Part shown: piece after piece, positions 1 to 5,894 of the stretch
How the letters are laid out: the number at the start of each line of letters is the position of its first letter
Position numbering within the stretch: position 1 is the stretch's first letter
Assembly (NCBI GenBank): GCA_038751255.1
Contig: JBCDGN010000137.1
Span: forward strand, 1 to 8,351
DNA from: JANSYP01 sp038751255
GTDB taxonomy: Bacteria; Pseudomonadota; Alphaproteobacteria; Rhodobacterales; Rhodobacteraceae
DNA length: 8,351 nucleotides
Reading direction: 5' to 3'
The notes under the pieces: generated by a model
What the model was told of the DNA's origin: nothing
Seen by the model: the letters and a program-made list of their open reading frames with translations, nothing else
Databases searched by the model: none
Translations under genes and position numbers: made by a program

Positions 1-370
1 CAACGACAATTTCGGTCATGCCGCCGGGGACCATGTTCTGCAGCGGGTTGCAGAAATCATGGTGGACTCCACACGATCCGACTCGACCTTGGTCCGCGCT
101 GGTGGGGACGAATTCATCTTGATTTTCCCCGGCAGCATAAAGCCCCATCAGCTTTCCCGCATCGCAGAGCGGCTGATTGAAAAAATAGAGGAACCGATCC
201 CGTTCGGAAAAGTCATGTGCCGCATTTCTGGCAGCATTGGGATTTCCGTTGTGCCAGAGGATCTTGAGGTCACGGCATCTGAAGTGCTCGAAGAGGTGGA
301 CCAAGCGCTCTATTCCTCGAAAAATGCCGGAAGAGGCCGGGCCACTTTCGTTCCACTGAAAGCCGCTTAA
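1..370 (+). CDS. GGDEF-domain diguanylate cyclase, C-terminal part (5' end outside window)
   Basis: The frame is open from base 2 to a TAA at 368-370 and gives 122 residues that are almost entirely a GGDEF domain. It begins with the DNFGHAAGDHVL segment, which is the metal- and nucleotide-binding part of the fold, followed by the catalytic RAGGDEF motif at about residues 30-36, then SGSIGIS and a closing DQALYSSKNAGRGR segment. The family makes cyclic di-GMP from two GTP in the cytoplasm, usually under control of an N-terminal sensor domain, which would lie left of the window. All active-site signature residues seen here are intact, so the domain is probably catalytic. The position of the inhibitory RxxD site, five residues before GGDEF, reads RSDS, so product inhibition may be weak or absent. 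The ATG at 59 is internal to the domain and is not the start. The gene converges on the minus-strand kinase gene. Confidence 0.93.
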   Translation, partial: NDNFGHAAGDHVLQRVAEIMVDSTRSDSTLVRAGGDEFILIFPGSIKPHQLSRIAERLIEKIEEPIPFGKVMCRISGSIGISVVPEDLEVTASEVLEEVDQALYSSKNAGRGRATFVPLKAA

Positions 371-393
371 ACTCAGACAGCCAAATTCTGAGT
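371..393. terminator. Inverted repeat between convergent genes, possible weak bidirectional terminator
   Basis: ACTCAGA (371-377) and TCTGAGT (387-393) form a perfect 7-bp inverted repeat around a 9-base loop. It sits inside the 31-base gap between the GGDEF stop codon and the stop codon of the convergent kinase gene. On the minus strand the stem is followed by TTTAAG, and on the plus strand there is no T-run. It is therefore a weak intrinsic terminator at best, although its position between two 3' ends fits that role. Confidence 0.5.
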
Positions 394-401
394 CAGGTGG
401 A

Positions 402-1211
402 TCACGCGCCCAAAAAGCGCAACCTGTCCTCTAGCATGGCGCGGTAACTTTCGCCGAAAAGGCGTATGTGCACGATAATCGGCCAAAGTTGATACACTGC
501 GCGGAGGGTCGGCCAATCCACCCTGTCCACGCCAGCTGCCTCCCAAAACTGGCTGGGAGGGCTGGCAAACAAGTCCATCATGGCCAGATCCACCCATTGG
601 TCACCGTAATAGCAAGCTGGATCGATCAAAGCCGCCTGTCCGGTGTCCAGCATGACGGCATTCCCAGCCCAAAAATCGCCATGCAACAGCGCTGCGGGCG
701 GGGTCTGCGGCAGCACATCATCCATCCTCCCTGCAAGACTGTTAATCCGGGCGCGCAATGCTGAGTCCAGTGTCTCTGCGGGGCCAATCAGTCGCTTTTC
801 GGCCCAAAATCGAGGCCAATTGAGATCGATTTCATTTACAATCTCGACCGTGTTGAAGGCATGGTCCTCTGGCCATCCATAGGTTTCTGACCGGCTTTGA
901 CGCAAAAGTGCCAGTAGATCCGCAAGTGCACGCCAATCTGCAAGGCTTTGCATACCGCGGATCGGGCTTATGTCTTCCATCACCATTAGACTATTTGAAG
1001 CTGCATAAACCTCCGGAACCCGAACACGCGCCGATGCAAGTGCACGCAGCATCTGTGCTTCGCGATCTACGCCTTTTGCGTTTTTGACGATAACGGGTGT
1101 CCCGTCAGAAAGCTCGGCGCGCCAAATCTCGGACAGTGATCCTCCCTGTAGTTTACCTAATCCGCGGACGGTTTGACCTAATAGTTGAGAGATTTCTTCA
1201 GCCCGCACCAC
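402..1211 (-). CDS. Fructosamine/ketosamine 3-kinase family protein
   Basis: A 269-residue protein with the kinase-like fold of the fructosamine kinase / aminoglycoside phosphotransferase superfamily. Numbered from the chosen GTG start, visible features are a glycine-rich GGS loop (about 23-25), a lysine in VIVK (43), a VMEDI hinge segment (about 76-80), the catalytic loop HGDFWAGN (177-184) and the metal-binding segment DPACYYGD (197-204) followed by the family-typical VDLAMMDLF. Length and motif order match the fructosamine kinase family. Known bacterial members phosphorylate ketosamines, notably ribulosamines and erythrulosamines on proteins, so that the adduct falls off. The middle region (GWPEDHAFNTVEIVN) departs from the usual family pattern, so the substrate is uncertain. 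Start choice: the open frame extends to a TTG at 1238 that overlaps the upstream gene and has no near ribosome site. GTG at 1211 has AAGAAG nine bases upstream and begins five bases after the upstream TGA. Last gene of the minus-strand run. Confidence 0.85.
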   Translation of the reverse strand: MVRAEEISQLLGQTVRGLGKLQGGSLSEIWRAELSDGTPVIVKNAKGVDREAQMLRALASARVRVPEVYAASNSLMVMEDISPIRGMQSLADWRALADLLALLRQSRSETYGWPEDHAFNTVEIVNEIDLNWPRFWAEKRLIGPAETLDSALRARINSLAGRMDDVLPQTPPAALLHGDFWAGNAVMLDTGQAALIDPACYYGDQWVDLAMMDLFASPPSQFWEAAGVDRVDWPTLRAVYQLWPIIVHIRLFGESYRAMLEDRLRFLGA

Positions 1212-1216
1212 TGTTT

Positions 1217-1948
1217 TCAGCTTCTTTGCGCCGCACAAGGGGGCGGGCGGTATTCCCTCAGCAGCCGACCGAAGGTTGCTTCATCGATACGCCCCACGAC
1301 GATCATGTCGCCAATAACCAGAGATGGGGTGCCGGGCAGCCGCAGTTCTTTGCCGAGGCCAAGCGCTTCCCCGATTTGTTGCTTAACTGCCGGGCTCGTG
1401 GTCGCAGCGACCAATGCCTCTGCATTGAGCCCCATGCCGTGAGCCACTTCAGCCAAATACGCCTTCTCGGCTGCGAAACGGGTCCGGTTTAGCCGCGTAC
1501 GCATTGCAGAGCCTGCACCAAACTGTGCCGCCGCTTGGATCGCGCGGGCGGCTGCAACAGAGCTAGGTCCCAAGTAAGGCAAATCATGGATCGTGATCTC
1601 AGCCTCTTGTGAACCGATAGTGTAAAGCCATCGGTCCATGATGCGGCATTGTGGGCAATTCACGTCCGTGAAGTAAGCAACCTGTGGGAGCGGCGAGGCA
1701 GCATCGGCGAAAAGCGCAGCGCATAGGTCTCGGGGGGCAATCGATGCCGGCAGTCCGTCAGGGCTGCTGTCGAGCCCAACAAAGGGATTAAACTGGGCCG
1801 AGATATCGCCCGTTTCCATGCGGCGAAACCCTTGCAGCTCTTTATCGGCGCTGGCCGCTGGACCTCGTTGCAACAGCCTCGGCAAACTCAGCATCCCCGC
1901 CCCGAGCAGCGCAAAAACCAAGAGCGTCCGCCGTCTATGGGCACGCAA
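1217..1948 (-). CDS. Exported DsbA-like thioredoxin-fold protein with CPQC motif
   Basis: A 243-residue protein starting at TTG 1948, two bases after the TAG of the aldehyde dehydrogenase gene and eight bases after a good GGAAGG ribosome site. The N-terminus is RAHRRRTLLVFALLGAG, a basic stretch followed by one hydrophobic segment. It is a signal peptide or anchor, and the RRRTLL core resembles a twin-arginine signal. A possible cleavage site follows ASA at about residue 34. The redox motif is CPQC at 98-101 within YFTDVNCPQCRIMD, and the matching cis-proline loop is LPGTPSLVIG near residues 204-213, as in DsbA-type disulfide oxidoreductases and thioredoxin_4 proteins. Two further cysteines lie near residues 76 and 238. 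It would act in the periplasm, making or breaking disulfides, but the substrate cannot be read from sequence. The open frame reaches a TTG at 1978, but that start lacks a ribosome site. It is sandwiched between two probably cytosolic enzymes. Confidence 0.82.
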   Translation of the reverse strand: MRAHRRRTLLVFALLGAGMLSLPRLLQRGPAASADKELQGFRRMETGDISAQFNPFVGLDSSPDGLPASIAPRDLCAALFADAASPLPQVAYFTDVNCPQCRIMDRWLYTIGSQEAEITIHDLPYLGPSSVAAARAIQAAAQFGAGSAMRTRLNRTRFAAEKAYLAEVAHGMGLNAEALVAATTSPAVKQQIGEALGLGKELRLPGTPSLVIGDMIVVGRIDEATFGRLLREYRPPPCAAQRS

Positions 1949-1950
1949 AG

Positions 1951-4323
1951 CTAGCTGCCTTCCCCATATGGCACCCAAATTGTTTTGATCTCTGTCGCAG
2001 CTTCCAGAAACGCGCGTTGTGCTGTGCTGGTGTGAAGCTCAAGCGGAGCGGGATCTGCGATCCAGGTTCGTTTTAAGGAAAGTGCGCTGAGACGTTCGAT
2101 TTCGTCTGCAGCCTCTTGGCCTCGGAACGACCAAATTGCGTCCACATCGTAATGGCTTGCAAGCGGCGAAAGAAGCTCCGCAGGCCTTCCCGTCACGATA
2201 TTGATCACCCCGCCTGGAACGTCCGAGGTATCAAGGACCTGATAGAGGTCGGTCGCCGCGAGCGGGGCGGTCTCTGAGGGTACGATCACGCAGGTGTTTC
2301 CCATGGCAACAGTTGCCGCGGCAATGGTCACGGGGGCGAGCAGCGGCGCAGTCTCTGGGCAAAACGCGCCGATCACGCCGACAGGTTCGTTCAGCGCCAA
2401 AGCAAGTCCGCGTAAAGGCACAGGTTTGGCGGCGCTGTCATATTTGTCGGCCCAGGCTGCAAAGGTGAAAAGGGATTGAAGGCTGGCCTCGACTTCAGCG
2501 GTTGCCGCTGTTGCATCACCCGACATGGCAGCAAGCCGCGCGATGAAGCTGTCGGCCCGCGCAGAAAGGTTTTCTGCAATATAGAAAAGGATCTGCGCAC
2601 GCAGATGTCCTGTTTTATTGCCCCAAGCGCCTTGAGATTTTCGCGCCGCTTCGACAGCGTTGCGAATGTCCTTGCGATTTCCAAGGCCTGCTTCGCCCAA
2701 CCAACTGCCCGTCGCATCCAGAACGGGCAGCGCATAGCCGCCGTCGGGGCGGGCCTGTTTGCCCCCCACATAGAGCTTTGCTGTACGATCTATCGGTTGT
2801 GGATCGACAGCCGTTGCCTCGGCTGCGGCAGCAGGTCGCGTCGCGCTGGCACTGCTGCTCTCTTTAGGGCGTGTGTAGGCTCGCAAGCCCTCCCAGCCGC
2901 CTTCACGTCCGAAACCGCTTTCGCGCATACCGCCAAAACCCGCCGCCGCGTCGAAAAGATTGGTGGCGTTGACCCAAACAACCCCGGCTTTAATCTGGCG
3001 GGCGAGATCAAGCGCGAGGTTTAGGTTCTCGCTCCACACTGTCGCCGCAAGGCCATAGCGCGTGTCATTGGCCAGCGCGACGGCCTCGGATGGCGTCCGA
3101 AAACTGGTAGAGACGAGCACTGGACCGAAGATTTCCTCTTGCATCAAGGGATGCGCGGGATCGAGACCTTCGATGAGGGTCGGCGGCAAAAAGCAGCCCG
3201 CCTCGGGCATTGATGTTTGAACCTGAAAGAGGCTGCCGGGCACGGCATCGGCAATCATCTCTTGCACGCGGGCTTGCTGCTCTGCGCTGATCATGGCGCC
3301 AATATCGGTGCATTTGTCGAGCGGATCGCCAACGCGCAGCTGTCGCATCCGCGCCTTGAGCTTATCGCTGAAAATGTCAGACACACTTTCCTGGACCAGA
3401 AGGCGCGAGCCTGCGCAACAGACCTGGCCCTGGTTGAACCAAATCGCGTCCACAAGCCCCTCAATGGCGCTGTCAAGATCGGCATCCTCGCACACGACAT
3501 AGGGCGATTTGCCCCCGAGTTCGAGCGTCAGGCCTTTGCCCTGGCCGGCGGTCGTCTCGCGGATCTTGCGGCCCACCGCGGTCGAGCCTGTGAAAGCGAC
3601 TTTGTCGATGTCTGGGTGGGCGACAAGCTCGGCACCGACGCTGCCATCACCGTTCAGAACATTCAGAACTCCCGGGGGAAGCCCAGCTTGATGCGCAAGT
3701 TCTGCAAAGAGAAGCGCGGTCAGAGGTGTTTGTTCGGCGGGTTTCAGAACGACTGTATTGCCAGCTGCAAGTGCGGGCGCGACCTTCCAGGCCAGCATCA
3801 GCAACGGAAAGTTCCACGGGATCACCTGAGCGCACACACCGTATGGCGCACGATCATCCAAATTGCTGTCAAACAGTTGGGCGAGCCCCGCATGGTAGTA
3901 GAAGTGGCGCGCAACCAGCGGGATATCGAGATCGCGGGCCTCGCGGATGGGCTTGCCGGTGTCGAGCGTTTCTAGAACAGCGAACAGCCGCGCGTTGCGT
4001 TGGACCATCCGCGCGAGCGCATAGAGCACTCTTGCCCGCGCGGGGCCACCTTGTGCTTGCCAAGCGGGCTGAGCGGATCGCGCCGCAGAGATCGCAGCAT
4101 CGATATCTGCACTGCTGGCAGCACCTATTGTCGCAAGTTCTGCGCCATTCGCTGGGTTCAGCGTGGTGAAGGCCGCGCCATTGGCAGGGGCCTCAGCCCC
4201 CTCAATCCAAAGCCCAAAGCGCTGGTCATGAGCGTCAAGCCACGCATAGGCTTCTTTCGGGCTTTCTGGGGCGGGCGCATAGCTCATCGTATCGAAGTAT
4301 TCTTTGATGGTCATTCGGATCAT
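1951..4323 (-). CDS. Two-domain aldehyde dehydrogenase, ALDH16 type
   Basis: A 790-residue protein of two fused aldehyde dehydrogenase-like halves. The first half (about 35-488) is a complete NAD(P)-dependent enzyme: IPWNFPL (N171), KPAEQTP (K194), the nucleotide-binding FTGSTAVG (244-251), general base E268 in LELGGKSP, nucleophile C302 in GQVCCAGSR, and EEIFGPV (E397). An Ala/Ser/Pro-rich linker (about 489-512) leads to a second half (about 513-790) that keeps a degenerate nucleotide-binding fold (EPVGVIGAFCPE, then VAMGNTCVIVPSETAPL). This half has no GQxC segment and ends in KTIWVPYGE. This is the layout of ALDH16, where bacterial members keep the active-site cysteine in the first half. 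A plausible substrate is acetaldehyde released by DeoC, encoded immediately upstream. The ATG at 4323 overlaps the deoC stop as ATGA. The ATG at 4314 (MTIKEYF) is an equally good start, with GGGA upstream. Confidence 0.93.
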   Translation of the reverse strand: MIRMTIKEYFDTMSYAPAPESPKEAYAWLDAHDQRFGLWIEGAEAPANGAAFTTLNPANGAELATIGAASSADIDAAISAARSAQPAWQAQGGPARARVLYALARMVQRNARLFAVLETLDTGKPIREARDLDIPLVARHFYYHAGLAQLFDSNLDDRAPYGVCAQVIPWNFPLLMLAWKVAPALAAGNTVVLKPAEQTPLTALLFAELAHQAGLPPGVLNVLNGDGSVGAELVAHPDIDKVAFTGSTAVGRKIRETTAGQGKGLTLELGGKSPYVVCEDADLDSAIEGLVDAIWFNQGQVCCAGSRLLVQESVSDIFSDKLKARMRQLRVGDPLDKCTDIGAMISAEQQARVQEMIADAVPGSLFQVQTSMPEAGCFLPPTLIEGLDPAHPLMQEEIFGPVLVSTSFRTPSEAVALANDTRYGLAATVWSENLNLALDLARQIKAGVVWVNATNLFDAAAGFGGMRESGFGREGGWEGLRAYTRPKESSSASATRPAAAAEATAVDPQPIDRTAKLYVGGKQARPDGGYALPVLDATGSWLGEAGLGNRKDIRNAVEAARKSQGAWGNKTGHLRAQILFYIAENLSARADSFIARLAAMSGDATAATAEVEASLQSLFTFAAWADKYDSAAKPVPLRGLALALNEPVGVIGAFCPETAPLLAPVTIAAATVAMGNTCVIVPSETAPLAATDLYQVLDTSDVPGGVINIVTGRPAELLSPLASHYDVDAIWSFRGQEAADEIERLSALSLKRTWIADPAPLELHTSTAQRAFLEAATEIKTIWVPYGEGS

Positions 4324-5297
4324 CCCATAGGATGGCGGTGCGCGGCAGAGTAGGCGCCGGTGACGTGGTGTTCGAGTTGGCGTTCGATATCGCCCAGAAG
4401 CGAAGACGCCCCAAATCGGAATAGCTCTGGGGTGAGCCAGTCATCTCCCAGTTCTTCTTTGATCAGGCTCAGATAGGTCAGCGCATCCTTTGCCTTAGAA
4501 ATCCCCCCTGCCGGTTTGTAGCCCACACGATAGCCGGTGATCCGATGGTGATCTCGGATCGCGCGCAGCATCACCAAGCTGACGGATAGGGTGGCATTCA
4601 CGGGCTCTTTGCCGGTCGAGGTTTTGATGAAATCGGACCCTGCCATCATCGCGACATGCGAGGCGCGCGCCACCGCGCGGAGGCTGCCCAATTCCCCTGT
4701 GGCGAGAATTGCTTTCATATGCGCGGGCCCGCAGGCTTCCCGAAACTGGCAAACTTCTTCGTAGAGCTGCTGCCAATCGCCCCTCAGTACATGCCGCCGG
4801 GAAATGACGATATCGATCTCTTCCGCACCAGCGGCCACGCTTTCACGGATCTCAGCAATCCGAAGCGGTAAGGGGGAAAGGCCCGCCGGAAACCCAGTTG
4901 AAACCGCAGCGACCGGCATGCCGCTGCTTTCCAGTGCGGCAACCGCGGTTGGCACCATATCGTGGTAGACACAGACGGCTCCGGCGGTGATCGGCACTGT
5001 TTTCATGCCAAGGGCGTCTTTCAGGTCCTGGCGCAGCGGCTGTCGTGCTTTTGCGCAAAGACGCCGGACGCGCCCCGGCGTGTCATCGCCTGAAAGCGTC
5101 GTCAGATCGATCATCGTGATGGCCCTAAGGAGCCAAGCTGCCTGTGCTGCGGCCTTCACACTGCGGCGTGCGGGCAGAGTTCCAGTGCGCCGCTCTACTG
5201 CAGAGGTGTTGACCTGCAGCGATGCGATCCGGTCAGGATCAAAGCGCCCAATCGGGTTACGCGACGGGGCGGCGGCGATTTCGCTATCCTGTTTCAT
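4320..5297 (-). CDS. deoC: Deoxyribose-phosphate aldolase
   Basis: A 325-residue class I aldolase that splits 2-deoxy-D-ribose 5-phosphate into glyceraldehyde 3-phosphate and acetaldehyde, the last step of deoxynucleoside breakdown. The Schiff-base lysine is K225 in FIKTSTGKEPVNAT. The helper lysine is K261 in GYKPAGGI, and the catalytic aspartate is D162 in EIDIVIS. KAILATGEL and the phosphate-binding GASSLLGDIERQL are also present. The length and the LLRAITMIDLTTLSGDDT segment near residues 56-73 are typical of the long, eukaryote-like DeoC proteins rather than the roughly 260-residue E. coli form. The C-terminal tail keeps a tyrosine (TGAYSAAHRHPMG). The open frame extends upstream to a TTG at 5390, but the ATG at 5297 gives the usual family N-terminus. 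No Shine-Dalgarno is visible before it; a tiny ORF ending on it may couple translation. The stop overlaps the ALDH16 start as ATGA, so the two enzymes are surely co-expressed. Confidence 0.96.
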   Translation of the reverse strand: MKQDSEIAAAPSRNPIGRFDPDRIASLQVNTSAVERRTGTLPARRSVKAAAQAAWLLRAITMIDLTTLSGDDTPGRVRRLCAKARQPLRQDLKDALGMKTVPITAGAVCVYHDMVPTAVAALESSGMPVAAVSTGFPAGLSPLPLRIAEIRESVAAGAEEIDIVISRRHVLRGDWQQLYEEVCQFREACGPAHMKAILATGELGSLRAVARASHVAMMAGSDFIKTSTGKEPVNATLSVSLVMLRAIRDHHRITGYRVGYKPAGGISKAKDALTYLSLIKEELGDDWLTPELFRFGASSLLGDIERQLEHHVTGAYSAAHRHPMG

Positions 5298-5314
5298 GAC
5301 GGGGCGGCTTTCAT
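5294..5314 (-). other. Six-codon ORF overlapping the deoC start, possible translational coupling
   Basis: On the minus strand an ATG at 5314 opens a six-codon frame (MKAAPS) whose TGA overlaps the deoC ATG as ATGA. deoC itself has no recognisable Shine-Dalgarno, so termination and restart at this junction could supply its translation. The small ORF also lacks a strong ribosome site, and it may be only the tail of a chance open frame, so this is a suggestion. Confidence 0.25.
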
Positions 5315-5361
5315 GTGGCGAATGCTCAAACGGTCGCACGGCCTGCTGCCTGGGGCAAGGC

Positions 5362-5418
5362 TCAGACCCTCGACAAGAGCACGCCGGCAATCACGAAAAG
5401 GACGGCCACGATCCGGGT
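5362..5418 (-). other. In-frame coding remnant downstream of the premature TGA of the DMT gene
   Basis: Directly after the TGA at 5421-5419 the same frame reads TRIVAVLFVIAGVLLSRV and then a second stop (TGA at 5364-5362). These 18 residues form a hydrophobic helix with a terminal arginine. That is what YdcZ/DUF606 proteins have at this point, as in the E. coli YdcZ C-terminus, which ends with a similar hydrophobic helix and basic residues. The segment is best read as the lost or read-through C-terminal helix of the upstream gene. Confidence 0.6.
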
Positions 5419-5808
5419 TCAGGAGATTTCGTGCACGGTGAGCCCAAAGGCTCTGATAGCGTCCAGCGCCAAAGCGGCACCCATCTGACCCAAAATAAGC
5501 GCGGCAACCATGGTCACCACACCAATTTGGCTTACGCTCCAAGCGGCGGCTGCGACATAGATCGAACCGAAGAGCCCCCCTGTCCAGGCCCACCAAGGCA
5601 GTGTTGCCAAACCCTGGCCGATTGGCGAGCCGTCCCGCAGCAAGGTTAGGGCCGAGAGCGCGACAAAGCCCACACCGAAAGAAATTGCTGCGGCCAGGAT
5701 CGGACTGCCCGAGACCTGCGCCAATCGTGCATTGGTCGGCGCTTGAAGTGCAATCGCAGCCCCACCGATGGCGATCAACAGAAGCGCTATGACGACATTT
5801 AGGGACAT
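5419..5808 (-). CDS. YdcZ/DUF606-type small DMT-superfamily membrane protein, C-terminally truncated
   Basis: A 129-residue, strongly hydrophobic protein with four predicted membrane helices: VVIALLLIAIGGAAIAL near the start, then LAAAISFGVGFVALSAL, then the WWAWTGGLFGSIYVAAAAW block, then VVTMVAALILGQMGAALALD. The proline/asparagine-containing first helix, the WWAWTGGLFG block and the LGQMGAALALD segment match the YdcZ/DUF606 branch of the drug/metabolite transporter superfamily, whose members are usually 140-150 residues with a fifth helix. Here a TGA at 5421-5419 stops the frame just before that helix, and the same frame continues with it to 5362. The gene is therefore either a recent nonsense pseudogene, a read-through gene, or affected by a sequence error. 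The start is ATG 5808, preceded five bases away by GGAAGGA, and an upstream TTG at 5862 is not needed. It lies 86 bases after the ABC exporter gene and 121 bases before deoC. The substrate is unknown. Confidence 0.82.
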   Translation of the reverse strand: MSLNVVIALLLIAIGGAAIALQAPTNARLAQVSGSPILAAAISFGVGFVALSALTLLRDGSPIGQGLATLPWWAWTGGLFGSIYVAAAAWSVSQIGVVTMVAALILGQMGAALALDAIRAFGLTVHEIS

Positions 5809-5813
5809 GCCAT

Positions 5814-5820
5814 TCCTTCC
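5814..5820 (-). promoter_or_regulatory. Strong ribosome binding site of the YdcZ-type gene
   Basis: GGAAGGA on the minus strand lies five bases before the ATG at 5808. It is the best Shine-Dalgarno in the window and fixes the start of the small membrane protein, excluding the longer frame that opens with TTG at 5862. Confidence 0.7.
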
Positions 5821-5894
5821 ATCTTGGTCAGGGCCAAAGGCCGCGTAGGATCGTTCCGGCACCGAAGTCTTGGTCGCTGCCTTTTCGTTAGACC

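Noticed and set aside
3217..3975. Plus-strand open frame of 252 codons inside the ALDH16 gene
   Set aside because: It is antisense to a region with clear aldehyde dehydrogenase motifs, and its translation shows no domain. Long antisense frames are common in GC-rich coding DNA.
5294..5596. Minus-strand frame of 100 codons ending at the deoC start
   Set aside because: Most of it is an out-of-frame reading of the YdcZ-type gene and its composition is not protein-like. Only its last six codons are noted, as a possible coupling ORF.
4987..5649. Plus-strand open frame of 220 codons across deoC and the YdcZ-type gene
   Set aside because: It is antisense to two recognisable genes and low in complexity, with no recognisable motif and no ribosome site.
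5809..5894. Possible terminator between the exporter and YdcZ-type genes
   Set aside because: No stable stem followed by a T-run was found on the minus strand, so read-through between the genes remains possible.
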